Assembly (NCBI GenBank): GCA_027493955.1
Contig: JAOSJT010000001.1
Span: forward strand, 3,025,131-3,089,130
Source of the DNA: Bacteroidia bacterium
GTDB lineage: Bacteria; Bacteroidota; Ignavibacteria; SZUA-365
Direction: 5' to 3'
DNA: 64,000 nucleotides
The notes beneath the pieces were generated by a model. It saw only the letters and a list, made by a program, of their open reading frames with translations. It was not told where the DNA came from and did not search any database. A program made the position numbers and the translations under genes. This document shows positions 1 through 10,358 of the stretch, piece after piece (position 1 is the stretch's first letter; every line of letters starts with the position of its first letter).

Positions 1-2241
1 CATCGAATGCGTGAGCACGCGACCTTCAACTTCGAGACGGTAGAAGTACACGCCGCTCGCGAGCGAAGAAGCGTCGAAGGTTACGGCGTAGGATCCGGCT
101 GCTTTCGCGCCGTTGACCAGTTCCGCAACGATACGACCGCTCGCATCGAATACGCGCAGCGTGACTTCAGCGCTTTCAGGAATGGAGTATTGAATCGTCG
201 TCGAGGGATTGAAGGGATTGGGGAAGTTGCGCGAGAGAGAAAAATCGGGAACGTGCCTTCCGGACTCCCGTCCCGACGCGCTGCCCTTGTACACAATATT
301 CCCGGCTGGTACTATGCCCGCGCCTATCATCACCTGATTGTTGACGCGTTCGGCGAGATCCTTCGCGAGCGCATCGTTGCCGGAATTATTGTCGGTAAGA
401 AGTACTGAGACGTAGGTCATCACATCCGCCGCGGTGCGCCCGTCCAGAGTGACGACACTGACAGGTCCGATTTTCAGTGAGAAGAAATTCATGAGCAGCG
501 CGGCAAGCTCCCGTTTCGCCTTTCCGTGCATGGGCTGGGGATTGACTCCGGTCAGAGCCGTCTGCCACTGCTGGAAGGACGCAACGCCCGCGAACAGATC
601 GAAGCGCGGGGTGTAATGCGCGTGCACTGCGGTGATGTAGTCCGCAAGTTGGGATGCCGTTTCCTGCGCTTGTCCCTGCGACGTAACGTGCACATCATAC
701 TGATGCTTCCAGTAGCCCCTGCCTCTGGCGTCGTTGCTGGTGGCTACAGGCGTGAGAGAGAAGTCCAGCGTGTGTACGGTGGCGGGGAGTACGGTGACCG
801 CTTTGGGATTCTGATCGATGGTATAGCCGAAGGGTTCCACCAACATGATTTGATACGCCGCCGGCGGAAGCGGCGAGAATTCGTACTGTCCGTTACTGCC
901 TGAGAGGACCGGATCGAAGCCGGGAAGAGGATTTCCGTTTCCATCGAGCAGTTTGACGGTGACGCCGGAGAGTCCGCTGCTGCCCGAAGTGAGCACACCT
1001 TCGATACTTCCGGGTAACGGCGCGAATTCCACCGCGATGCTCTGATCGCTGATGACATTCGTGAACGTGTACGTGGACTGCGGATTCGGTACTGGTACAC
1101 CGTTCACCTTCACCGAAGCTATCTCATATCCCGGATCGGGAGTGAAGGTAAAGCTTTTATTTTCACCCTCACCAACTATCACGAGTCCGGTCGGTGAGAT
1201 GGTGCCGCCGGGTCCGGACGATGCGCTGATTTTCTGGATGTCACGCATGCAACGCACGGAAAGACCGAGCAGCCGGTAGTTATCCTTGTTCGGAGAGGCG
1301 ATGACGAACACGATATCATCGCTGCTGTAATACAGCTCGCGGTAAAAGGCCCAGCCTCCCGAGAGCGAAGTGCTCCACAGTCGTGCTCTGTCTCCCCGCT
1401 GCAGGTAGGATCCGCCTTGCGAGCGATACCCGGCCGGCAGCGCGGTAAAACCGCTGATATTTGTTGCGTCGTTCGGCGAGGTCCAATGTATCGTGCCGAT
1501 CTCCTTGAGCTTTCGACCGATCCCATTGACGGTGGAGCCGCTGCCGGTGCTCCCGAGATACAATTCCATTTCGTTCCAGTCATCTCTCGAAGGAACACGG
1601 AATCCCGCCGGCGCGATGTTGCGCGCATCTGTGGCTGCGTACCAATTGTAGAGTCGTCCGTAGGTCGGGACGTTCGAAGCATCGTTGTCGTAGTTGCAAT
1701 ACGCGCCTTTGTCGGTGGCGGTGTTTATATTGAACCAGGTCGCATTATTGGTGACGTGCTGAATCGGATCGCCGTTGCTGTAGCGTGTCACCTTGAGGTT
1801 TTCCATCATCCATTCCTGCGAACCGATGATCACCGTCGTGTAGGTGTTGGCGTCGATGTCCGTGACCGTACCGAAGACAGGATCGGCGAGAGTGGTAAAG
1901 ACGATTTGATTGCCGTAGGTTCTGCCGTTATCGGTGACGGCATACGCGCGTGCATAGTAGGTGGTATTCGGTTGCAATCCTGTAAGATCACACCAGTAAT
2001 TCCCCGTACCCGACCCCTTCCTGATTCTGAAGTCGCTGACTTTGGGATTCGGGTTCGTGTCCCACACGACACCCCGTCGGATGATATCATCGCTGTTGCC
2101 GCTGTAAGTGATACTGCCGCCTACCGTAGCCGAGGTTTGCGTGATGTCGCGGCTGCGGTAGGTGGTAGTCACCGACGGTGTCTGGGCCAACGCCGCCGAG
2201 GCGCAAAGGGCCACCAGGATGAAGGTTGCTAATGTTTTCAT
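1..2241 (-). CDS. Fib_succ_major-domain exported protein with T9SS sorting tail (3' end cut by window)
   Basis: My own translation gives an uninterrupted frame of 747 codons from ATG at 2241 to the window edge, where the stop lies just outside. Residues 1-20 are a signal peptide ending ALAQ. Residues about 25-118 look fibronectin-III-like (LQPNTTYYARAYAVTDNGRT). Residues about 123-335 match the Fibrobacter succinogenes major paralogous domain: they open with VTDIDANTYTTVIIGSQEWM, contain GRLYNWYAA and GFRVPS, and end VRCMRD. Then come an InlB/Flg_new-type bacterial repeat (about 337-400) and a Cna-B/SdrD-like segment (about 405-470). A T9SS type A tail starts near residue 671 (NFPNPFNPSTTIQYSIP) and runs to VYFYRLEVEG at the edge. 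It is probably a secreted or cell-surface protein; no catalytic function is implied by these domains. Confidence 0.9.
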   Translation of the reverse strand, partial: MKTLATFILVALCASAALAQTPSVTTTYRSRDITQTSATVGGSITYSGNSDDIIRRGVVWDTNPNPKVSDFRIRKGSGTGNYWCDLTGLQPNTTYYARAYAVTDNGRTYGNQIVFTTLADPVFGTVTDIDANTYTTVIIGSQEWMMENLKVTRYSNGDPIQHVTNNATWFNINTATDKGAYCNYDNDASNVPTYGRLYNWYAATDARNIAPAGFRVPSRDDWNEMELYLGSTGSGSTVNGIGRKLKEIGTIHWTSPNDATNISGFTALPAGYRSQGGSYLQRGDRARLWSTSLSGGWAFYRELYYSSDDIVFVIASPNKDNYRLLGLSVRCMRDIQKISASSGPGGTISPTGLVIVGEGENKSFTFTPDPGYEIASVKVNGVPVPNPQSTYTFTNVISDQSIAVEFAPLPGSIEGVLTSGSSGLSGVTVKLLDGNGNPLPGFDPVLSGSNGQYEFSPLPPAAYQIMLVEPFGYTIDQNPKAVTVLPATVHTLDFSLTPVATSNDARGRGYWKHQYDVHVTSQGQAQETASQLADYITAVHAHYTPRFDLFAGVASFQQWQTALTGVNPQPMHGKAKRELAALLMNFFSLKIGPVSVVTLDGRTAADVMTYVSVLLTDNNSGNDALAKDLAERVNNQVMIGAGIVPAGNIVYKGSASGRESGRHVPDFSLSRNFPNPFNPSTTIQYSIPESAEVTLRVFDASGRIVAELVNGAKAAGSYAVTFDASSLASGVYFYRLEVEGRVLTHSM

Positions 2242-2472
2242 ATAGATAATCTCCTCTTGTATATGATCATTGAATGTCTTGCGGCAAACACCGTCGCGGT
2301 ATCGCGCTGCCATCCGGCGTTTATCTCCGCTCTTTTGCAGCGTCGAGCGTCACGCAAACCGTGCGCTGTGCGGGGCAAGGGTATCACCGGAGTGCGCGAG
2401 CAGTCGAGTCCGCCGTCGTCGTGGCGGTGAGGATCACCACGACGACGGTGTTGACATGGACTCGCTTGTGCA

Positions 2473-5400
2473 TCACTTGAGCAGCATCATCGTGCGGGAG
2501 AGCACGGTCCCGCTGCTTTCGATACGACAGATGTACGTACCGGCCGGAAGAGCGCCTGCATCGAAATGCACGGCGTAGCTGCCCGCGCCCTGTGTGCCTT
2601 CGACAAGCGTAGCGACTTCACGGGAGTACAGATCGAAGACCCGGAGCGTCACATGCGCCTGATCGGGCAGCGTGTAGCGAATGGTGGTCGAGGGGTTGAA
2701 GGGATTGGGATAATTCCCGTGCAGTCGAACCGCTGCGCCGGCATCGACAGCCGCATGCTTCGGTGTGGCGCAGGATACCACGGTGCGGCATTCGTCGAAC
2801 GCTTCGTTGATCGCGGTAACCGCGTCGTTGATGTGTGAAAGAGACGCGCCCGCGGTGGACTGCCCCGCCAGAGCCCGATTCGCGAGTTCGAGTAAACCAC
2901 CGGCCGTGTGTTGCAACGTGAGATTGCTGAGCGCCGTGAAGACCAGGCCTGGTATGGCGTACGGTCCCGCTATCGGAGACTGCGCATCGCGCCGCGTGCA
3001 GAACGACGCCGGAAGCGTGAAGGCCGCAAGGAGATTATCCCGACGAATGTTCAGCGTCAGAGCGATAGTCTGCCCAAGCAGGACGTTGTTGAAGCGGCCT
3101 GTGGACGAAAGCGGGATGATCGTGTTGGTCGGACAGAGCGACGTTCCCACGGAGTAATCGCCGATACCGGACGGAAGAACGGACGGCGGACCTCCCGCAG
3201 GCAGTTTTGACGCAAGGCATGAACCCTGATTCGCTTCGAAGGTCAGCGAGCGGCCTGGTTTTCCAATAGTGATCGGAAGCAGAGTGTTGACAAGTGCAAT
3301 ATTGCTGGTGGCACCGTAGTATCCCTGTCCGCTGGTGCAGAACGTCGCGCAGGCATTTACCTGCACGCTCGCGCTCGCCGTTGACGGACTTCCGCAGCCG
3401 CTGGTGAGCGTGTAGGAAATCGTTGTGTTCCCCGCTCCCACAGCGGTAACCAGCCCGCTTGAAGGATGCACGGTGGCCACGGTATTATCCGCCGAGCTCC
3501 AAACGCCACCGGGCGTCCCGTTGCTGCTGAACGACGCGCTGGATCCAACGCAGAGCGACGGACTCCCGCTGAGTATCCCGGCGGTCACCAGGGGTTGCAC
3601 AAGCACTTCCACGGGCGCCGATGTCGCGAAACAGCCGTTCGCATCTGTGCCTATGACGCTGTAGCTGCCTGAGGCCGAGACGGTAATGGACGGTGTGCTT
3701 TCGGAGGTACTCCACAGATACGAAGCAGCGCCCGATGCGGTGAGCGTAACCGATGCTCCCTCGCAAAACGTGGTCGGACCTTGCGCGGTAATACTGACGG
3801 CGGGCAACGGATGCACGGTGACCGTAACCGCCCCGGATGTCGTCGAGCAATTGTTCGCGTAGGTCACAGTGACGGAGTAATCACCGCCCGTCGTGGCAGT
3901 GATGGAGCGCGTGGTCTCGTTGTTGCTCCAGAGCCATGCGATGCCGTCACTCGCTTCAAGCACCACCGAGCCGCCCTCGCAGAATGACGTCGGTCCGGAA
4001 GCGGTGATGGTTGCTGTTTCGTTGACGGTCAAAGTCGCCACCGCCGAGGTTTGTGACGGAGCGCATGCACCCGTGACGATGACATCGTAGTTGCCGGCGT
4101 CGGCGGTGACGACGGATGAGATGGTGTAGGTCTCGCTTTCGGCACCGGGAATATCAACGCCGTTTTTGCGCCACTGATAGGTGAGGGCGGAGCCTGTGGC
4201 GGAGACGGAGAAGGTGATTGGCTCACCTTCGCACCTGGTTGCGCTTCCCGGATGGCTTGTGATCGAAGGCGGAGTATTCACTGTCAATACTGCGATAGAG
4301 GACGTTTGCGATGGTGTGCACGAGTTACCGATAACGACATCATAATTCCCGTCGTCACCTGGCGAAGCTGAAGGTATCGTATAGTTCTCGCTGCTTGCAC
4401 CCGGGATATCTACGGAATTCTTTCTCCATTGGTACGTGAGATCTGTTCCACTTGCCGTTACAGAAAACGTCACGGATTCTCCGGCACATTTCGTTTGATT
4501 CACCGGAGGAGTGCTGATGACGAGTGGATCGCAACCATTGGTAAGAGCTGCGAAACCCTTTCGATTTTCACCGAGTATCGACGCGAATAATCCTCCGGCA
4601 TACACTGTTGAGCCATTCACCGCGAGAGAGCGTACATCGCTGCTTGCATTCGGATTCCAGGCCGTCGCGGCACCGGTTGTTGCATCAAGTGCGGCGATAC
4701 GGCTCCGCGGCTGCCCTCCGGCATTGTTGAAACCACCTCCCGCATAGATGGTTGACCCGGAAACGGCGAGTGCCCAAACGCCACCATCAATATTCGGATC
4801 CCAGCTCGTCACGGCGCCCGTTATTGCATCGAGTGCGGCACAGCGTCTCGTTTGCCCTCCGATAGTATTGAAGTCACCACCCACATAGATGATCGAACCA
4901 GACTCTGAAATAGCACGGACTGCGCCGTTTGCGTTCGGATCCCAACCTGTCGCGGCACCCGTTGTTGCATCGAGTGCGGCGATGCGGTTGCGTGCCTGCC
5001 CTCCGATGCTGGTGAACGCCCCCCCTGCATAGACGACTGAATTGGAGACAGCGAGAGTATTGACAGTATTGCTCGCACTCGGATTCCAGCTGCTTGCGGC
5101 ACCAGTTGTTGCGCTGAGTGCGGCGATGCGGTTTCGCGTCGAACCTCCGATACTTGTAAAGGCGCCACCAGCATAGACTGTTGAACCGGAGACGGCGATG
5201 GCATTGACCGAACCATTCGCATTCGGATTGAAGCTTGTTGCGCTGCCTGTGGACGCATCGATCGCGGCAATACGGTTTCGCGTCTGCCCCCCGATGCTGG
5301 TAAAACTCCCTCCGGCATAGACAGTGGTACCTGAAATGCTAAGCGCAAACACATTACCGTTTGCATCCGGATTCCAGGCTGTAGCCACACCGGATGTGCC

Positions 5401-6609
5401 GTTTAGCGCGGCGATACGGTTTCGATTCTGGCCACCGATACTTGTAAAGGCGCCGCCCGCATAGACAGTAGCACCGGAAATGGCAAATGTTTGAACAACA
5501 CCGCCGGCATTTGGATCCCAGCTGGTCGCAGTGCCGCTCGTTGCATCGAGCGCGGCAATGTAGTTTCGTGGTTGCCCTCCAATAATTTTAAACCCGCCTC
5601 CGGCATAGATTGTTGAACCGGCCACGGCGAGAGCAACGACGAAACCATTCGCATCAGGATTCCAGCTTGTCGCGGCGCCGGTTGTTGCATCAAGCGCGGC
5701 GATGCAGATTCGCGTCTGACCTCCGATACTACTGAAGGTGCCACCAGCATAAATGGTCGAGCCCGAGACAGCAAGGGCGGAGAGAGAGCTATTCGCATTC
5801 GGATCCCAACCAGTCGCACTGCCCGTTATTGCATCGAGTGCGGCAATTCGATTCCTCGCTTGCCCTCCGATGCTGGTGAAGTCGCCGCCGGCATAGACGG
5901 TTGATCCGGATACGGCGAGAGCCCTGACAGTGTTGTTTGCAGTCGGATCCCATCCGGTCGCTATGCCGGTTGTTGCATCGAGCGCGGCGATGCAGATTCG
6001 CGTCTGACCTCCGATACTATTGAAGTTGCCGGCAGCATAGACGGTTGTGCCGGAGACGGCGAGAGCGTAGACATCATTGCCTGCGTTTGGATCCCACGCC
6101 GTTGCGGTGCCCGTTGTTGCGTCGAGTGCGGCAATGCGATTTCTCGCTTGCCCTCCGATGCTGGTGAAGTTGCCGCCGGCATAGACAGTTGATCCGGAGA
6201 CGGCGAGAGCCATAATCGCACCACTTGCATCCGGGTTCCAACTTGGATTCAATGTTTTATTCGGCAGGATGTGCGCAATCCCGTTCCTGGGGACGCCACC
6301 AACGGATGTAAAGGTACCACCGATAAACCAGCCACCGGAACCGTCCGAAACTGCAGCGAGGATGAGACCATTGACCTTTGGAAAAGCCGCATCCCTGATC
6401 CCGCTTGTTGCGTCAAGTGCGACGCCATTTCCTGTATGAGGACCGACGTAGGAAAAGTTTCCGCCGATATACACGGTATTGGAACTCTGTTCATAGACAG
6501 TGGCCGAAACCGTCCCGTTCGTCTCCCAGAGATTTTGCTGAATCGTCTGGCCGTATGCAGGAAGTCCCAGCAAGAGATAGACTGCAAGTAGAAGGATTGT
6601 TCTTTTCAT
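2473..6609 (-). CDS. Giant T9SS surface protein: 14 propeller repeats, Ig-like domains, sorting tail
   Basis: A 1378-residue protein starting at ATG 6609 (AAGGAC upstream). Residues 1-20 are a signal peptide ending AYGQ. From about residue 45 to 690 there are 14 copies of a roughly 44-residue unit centred on VYAGG(N/A/D)FTSIGGQxRNRIAALD and SWDPNAN, of the kind annotated as delta-60/DUF5122-like propeller repeats. Two Ig-like domains follow (about 695-860, YQWRKN and NYDV motifs), then two PKD/Ig-like units rich in FCEG and YLWS (about 860-1020), a BIG2-like unit (to about 1105), an unrecognised segment, and a T9SS tail from about 1298 (NYPNPFNPSTTIRYTLP to MLLK). It is probably secreted and attached at the surface, perhaps in adhesion or matrix. 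It lies in a same-strand run with two other exported proteins, 43 bp downstream of the interrupted gene. Confidence 0.9.
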   Translation of the reverse strand: MKRTILLLAVYLLLGLPAYGQTIQQNLWETNGTVSATVYEQSSNTVYIGGNFSYVGPHTGNGVALDATSGIRDAAFPKVNGLILAAVSDGSGGWFIGGTFTSVGGVPRNGIAHILPNKTLNPSWNPDASGAIMALAVSGSTVYAGGNFTSIGGQARNRIAALDATTGTATAWDPNAGNDVYALAVSGTTVYAAGNFNSIGGQTRICIAALDATTGIATGWDPTANNTVRALAVSGSTVYAGGDFTSIGGQARNRIAALDAITGSATGWDPNANSSLSALAVSGSTIYAGGTFSSIGGQTRICIAALDATTGAATSWNPDANGFVVALAVAGSTIYAGGGFKIIGGQPRNYIAALDATSGTATSWDPNAGGVVQTFAISGATVYAGGAFTSIGGQNRNRIAALNGTSGVATAWNPDANGNVFALSISGTTVYAGGSFTSIGGQTRNRIAAIDASTGSATSFNPNANGSVNAIAVSGSTVYAGGAFTSIGGSTRNRIAALSATTGAASSWNPSASNTVNTLAVSNSVVYAGGAFTSIGGQARNRIAALDATTGAATGWDPNANGAVRAISESGSIIYVGGDFNTIGGQTRRCAALDAITGAVTSWDPNIDGGVWALAVSGSTIYAGGGFNNAGGQPRSRIAALDATTGAATAWNPNASSDVRSLAVNGSTVYAGGLFASILGENRKGFAALTNGCDPLVISTPPVNQTKCAGESVTFSVTASGTDLTYQWRKNSVDIPGASSENYTIPSASPGDDGNYDVVIGNSCTPSQTSSIAVLTVNTPPSITSHPGSATRCEGEPITFSVSATGSALTYQWRKNGVDIPGAESETYTISSVVTADAGNYDVIVTGACAPSQTSAVATLTVNETATITASGPTSFCEGGSVVLEASDGIAWLWSNNETTRSITATTGGDYSVTVTYANNCSTTSGAVTVTVHPLPAVSITAQGPTTFCEGASVTLTASGAASYLWSTSESTPSITVSASGSYSVIGTDANGCFATSAPVEVLVQPLVTAGILSGSPSLCVGSSASFSSNGTPGGVWSSADNTVATVHPSSGLVTAVGAGNTTISYTLTSGCGSPSTASASVQVNACATFCTSGQGYYGATSNIALVNTLLPITIGKPGRSLTFEANQGSCLASKLPAGGPPSVLPSGIGDYSVGTSLCPTNTIIPLSSTGRFNNVLLGQTIALTLNIRRDNLLAAFTLPASFCTRRDAQSPIAGPYAIPGLVFTALSNLTLQHTAGGLLELANRALAGQSTAGASLSHINDAVTAINEAFDECRTVVSCATPKHAAVDAGAAVRLHGNYPNPFNPSTTIRYTLPDQAHVTLRVFDLYSREVATLVEGTQGAGSYAVHFDAGALPAGTYICRIESSGTVLSRTMMLLK
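4540..6240 (-). repeat. In-gene tandem array of about 132-bp coding repeats
   Basis: Within the 1378-residue surface protein the propeller unit repeats about every 132 bp. Short blocks recur nearly unchanged, for example gcatagac(a/g)gttg(a/t)(a/t)cc with cggagac and the cctccgatgctggt block. Similarity is clear at DNA level as well as in protein, so copy-number change by recombination or slippage is possible. Confidence 0.85.
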
Positions 6610-6652
6610 GGTTGAAATGTCCTTGTGATATTGGTGTAATCGATCATCACGG

Positions 6653-8749
6653 TCATTTCATCAACGTCATCTTCCCGCTCAGCACCGCGCCGTTGGCATC
6701 AAGGCGGTACACGTACAGGCCGCTGGTCAGACTTCCGGCGTCAAATTGCACGCTGTGCGTTCCGGCGCTTTTCACCTCATTCACCAGCACTGCTACTTCG
6801 CGACCGAGCGCGTCGAACACGCGCAACTGCACCACTGCTTCGGCAGGGATGGAATAGCTGATGGTTGTCGTGGGGTTGAAGGGATTGGGATAATTCTGTT
6901 CGAGCCGCAGATCCGTAGCAACGGCTCCGACATCGCTCTTGGGCATGGGAATCATCTCGCCAAGCGGACGCTTCCACACACCGTTTCCGATGGTACCGGC
7001 ATAGAGCGTGGTTCCCATGATTTCCAGGGCGCTTATCCATGTACTGCTCATACCAGTACTTGCATTGGACCAGCTCGTCCCGTGATTGGTGGTGAGGAAC
7101 ACTCCGGCCTGCGTGCCGACAAATACTTTACCCCCGGTCACCGCAAAAGAATTTGCGTAGAGATTCGTGAGCCCGCTGTTTGCGGCGGACCAGCTTGCGC
7201 CGTTGTTGCCGGAGACAAACACTCCGCCGCCGTAGGTCGCCGCGTAGAGGTTCGTCCCGGTGGCGGCAAGGGCAATCACATTCGTGTTGGTCAGACCGCT
7301 GTTGGTCTGCGTCCACGAGCCCCCGTCGTCCGTCGATTTGAACACGCCGCCGTCGGAGGTGCCGGCAAACAGGTCCGTGCCGTTGACCGCGAAGGCGTAG
7401 ACGCGCTGGTGGGTAAGGCCGTTGTTGACCTGTGTCCATGTCGCACCATTGTCAGCCGAACGATAGACACCTCTCTGCGTGGTGACAAACGGGTTCGGCG
7501 AACCGGCGAAGATGTACGACCCCTTCGCGATCATGGCACCGATGTACGCGCTGCCAACTACTGCGGAGGACCACGTTGCACCGTTGTCGTTGGACCGATA
7601 CAGGCCCTGTCCGAACGTTCCCGCGAAGACGGAAGTACCGGTCGCAAGGAGTACCTAGGGCAGACTCGGCAAAGTCCCCGTCCAGCTTGCGCCTTCGTCC
7701 GTGGATTTCATTACATCGGCCGGAATGGAACCGCCTGCGAACAGAATGCTCCCGTTCGAGGCCAGAGCGTTTATATGCGACGCACGCAAGCCGGTGTTCA
7801 TCGCTGTCCAGCTTGAGCCGAGGTTGGTCGTGCGATGTACGCCATTGCGCAGCGTACCCGCGAGCACATTCGAGCCAACGACTGCCACACTGAGCGCGCT
7901 TCCTTGCTGAAGCGTGGTCGCAGTCCAGTTCGCTGCTCTGTCGGAAGAGTAATACACTCCGCCGTACCATGTTGCCGCATACACTTTCGCTCCTGTGCCG
8001 GCAAGCCCATACACGATCGGCATAGTATTGCCGCCCGTAACAAGTCCGGTATTCATGAATGTCCAGTCCTTCCCGTTATTGGTGGATCTATGCACACCAC
8101 CATCGCCACCGGCATAGAGATAGCTGCCGGAACTAGAGCGATACAAGGCACGGACGGAGAGATGGGTGAGACCGGTGTTGGTTTTATTCCAACTCCCGCC
8201 GTAGTTGTTGCTTCGATAAATGCCGCCTTTCCACGTGCCGGCAACAACAAAGTTGCCGCTCACGGTCAGCGAAAACACCATCTCGCCGCTCAAGGCATTG
8301 TTGCTTACGGAGGTCCAGCTCCCGCCGGAATGATCAGCGCGGAATACTCCCGCCGCGGTACCGGCGAACACATACGAATCCTTGATGCACAGGGAGCGGA
8401 CGTTGGTATTCGTGAGACCGGTGCTTACCTCGGTCCAGGTCGTTCCCAGATCGGATGAACGGTGGATGGCGCCTGCGCCTCCCGCGTATATCGTTGAGCC
8501 CGACACCGCGAGTGCATTGACATCCAAGTGCGCCAGACCCTTGAACACCCAGCTCGCACCGTTGTTCGTTGTGTAGTACACACCCCCGCCGGTACCGGCG
8601 AAAAAGTTGCTGCCTGACGCGCAGATCGCGCGAACCGATGCACCCTCGGGACCATTGGTTTGCGTCCACTGTGCCTGGACGGGAAAGGCCAGAACAGCGC
8701 AGAATGCAAGTATCGTGGCCAGGGCCGCGTGCAGTCGAGTTTTTCTCAT
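6653..8749 (-). pseudogene. Repeat-propeller T9SS protein gene interrupted by an in-frame TAG
   Basis: The frame opens at ATG 8749 (GGAGG seven bases upstream) with signal peptide MRKTRLHAALATILAFC...VQAQ. It has BNR/Ycf48-like propeller repeats (SGSTIYAGG, IHRSSDLGTTW). At 7655-7657 it meets TAG after TGTLPSLP. Beyond the TAG the same frame continues without other interruption as VLLATGTSVFAGTFGQGLYR, more repeats, and a T9SS tail (NYPNPFNPTTTISYSIP to MTLMK) ending at 6653. With the TAG read through the product would be about 698 residues; without it, a 364-residue exported protein lacking the sorting tail. I call it a nonsense-interrupted gene. Alternatives are a sequencing error, readthrough, or internal initiation at ATG 7534. 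Confidence 0.85.
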
Positions 8750-9412
8750 GATAGACCTCCAGAAATATGGTATGGTTGATGATCGTGTGCTGTGTTTCAT
8801 GTACCGTCCTGTTGACATCCGCATGGCGGATATACAGTCAGGTCTTCCTACGATCTGCGTACCTCGTACAACCGTGGTGGAACTCCGGTGACGACGGCTC
8901 GATCATGTATGCGTGTGAGCCCGGGTGCTGCGGAACGCAATGTGCTTGAGTGACTGGGTACAAATTGCGGATTCGTATCCCCGTGAGAAATGCGTAGCAC
9001 TACTCATTTCCATGAGTAGTACTACGTGATTTTCATTTTTCTGACCATTTATCGAACAGCAGATGACAAGAGGATGAGGTCCGGGCTTCGGATCGCTCTC
9101 TCGCGCTACGATGGAAGGAGAAGGACACCCCGCGTCCCGGTTCCATGATTCAATCGAATGCCTTTTGTCGTGTTTTCAGTTTTTTTTCACCCGCCCAGAC
9201 GATACAGCAGGCAGACCATAAACGGCGTACATCCCGCAATGCGCGTTGGCTCTCGCCCGCCCTGGTTTCTTCCTGGAGCTTCCATTCGGGAAACACCTCT
9301 GCGATACACACCGACACGTGGTCCCGGAGATCGAAATATGACATCTTCATGACATCGCATGATCGGGAATGGATGATATTTCCATCGTCGTCACACATCC
9401 CGGAGCACGATC
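8750..9412. other. Divergent intergenic region, no gene seen
   Basis: This 663-bp region separates the minus-strand surface-protein block from a plus-strand gene at 9413. Open frames here have no family resemblance and poor starts. It holds the 15-bp hairpin described separately and must contain promoters for both directions, but I cannot place them with confidence. Confidence 0.5.
8993..9026. other. 15-bp near-perfect inverted repeat with TTCC loop
   Basis: Arms at 8993-9007 and 9012-9026 (cgtagcactactcat / atgagtagtactacg) pair at 14 of 15 positions with a four-base loop. Two G-T pairs can extend the stem outward. T-rich sequence follows on the plus strand (gattttcattttt). No plus-strand gene ends just before it, so it may be an operator, a 5' leader structure or a stray terminator. 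Confidence 0.6.
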
Positions 9413-9997
9413 ATGCGTTGCACATGTTTGCTTGTTTTCTCGCTGTTCCACATCACGCATGGCCTGGCATCCGCGCAACTCGATGCGGATGCCACGCTAT
9501 ACCTGGTCGGCGGATCGACACGGACCGCCATCTTGCTGTACTGCACGGACAGCACGCTCTACGCGGATTTCAGCATGCAATCCTGGGAGCGCGAAACAGT
9601 GCCTCCGCTCGATGCGGTCTACTGGTTTTCGCCGGAGGATGTGGATTCGGTGTATTGTCACGGGACGGAATACAGTGCTTTACCGAGTATTGTCGGCGGC
9701 ATATTCGGCGCCTTTCTCGGGATGCTACCGGGCGTACTCGTGGGCGGTGGGCTCGGCGCTCTCGTCGCTTCGGACGACGACGACGGTGTCGCCCTGGGCT
9801 TTGGAATCGCCGGAGGAATCGGCGGAATGATCACCGGAGCTGTCATCGGCTCATCGCGGGATGCTTCTGACGACCTTCCTCCTCAGATGTGTCATCCGAG
9901 GAACGGACTATTCCCGGCTGCGCTATCCGTCCGCTGTTTGTACAAGGAGCGGCTCCCGCGATTTCTGCACGTCGTCCGGGCGTACACAGAGCAATAG
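9413..9997 (+). CDS. Small exported protein with glycine-zipper segment
   Basis: A 194-residue protein with a hydrophobic N-terminal signal (MRCTCLLVFSLFHITHGLASAQ) followed by a short domain containing GTEYSALPS. A glycine-rich hydrophobic stretch (about residues 88-145: GGIFGAFLGMLPGVLVGGGLG, then LGFGIAGGIGGMITGAVIG) resembles glycine-zipper membrane segments of small envelope proteins. An acidic SDDDDG lies between the two halves. I do not recognise the family. The ATG at 9413 follows a weak GGAGCACG. It stands alone, with 360 bp to the next gene. Signal, hydrophobic pattern and lack of a better frame support it as real. Confidence 0.65.
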   Translation: MRCTCLLVFSLFHITHGLASAQLDADATLYLVGGSTRTAILLYCTDSTLYADFSMQSWERETVPPLDAVYWFSPEDVDSVYCHGTEYSALPSIVGGIFGAFLGMLPGVLVGGGLGALVASDDDDGVALGFGIAGGIGGMITGAVIGSSRDASDDLPPQMCHPRNGLFPAALSVRCLYKERLPRFLHVVRAYTEQ

Positions 9998-10358
9998 CAG
10001 GACCTGCGGGTACGGGCATACGATATCCCTCTGTATTACGCTGCTTCCCGTCGCCATCCGCAACGAAGCCTGCACAGCGCATTCGGAGACGGAGCGATAT
10101 TGGTGACTTGATTCTCCCTCCCATCCGCACTACTTTTCATAATTGGCGACAAATACGACGTTGAACAAGAAACGCGCCGTTCCCGTGATACGGACACTCG
10201 TCTTCAATGCAAAGACGCGACCAGCCCCGCACGAATGGCTCCGGGCACAATAGCCGTGCCTCGACCACACAACGACATGACGACGGGCACCCTGAGCGAC
10301 TTCAGGATGTTGTCGAGTACAGACTCCCATTCCGAAACATCATACAGGAAAGACAGGC
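9998..10358 (+). other. Intergenic region, nothing recognised
   Basis: This 361-bp stretch between two plus-strand genes has only short overlapping frames without family resemblance. I see no clear terminator or promoter. AGGAAAGA just before 10359 serves the next gene. Confidence 0.4.

Noticed and set aside
6271-6857. Plus-strand frames across the start of the 1378-residue protein
   Set aside because: Shadow of the minus-strand gene start and its promoter region.
9145-9870. 241-codon plus-strand frame
   Set aside because: It overlaps the better-supported exported protein at 9413 in another frame and is Arg/Cys-rich in its second half.
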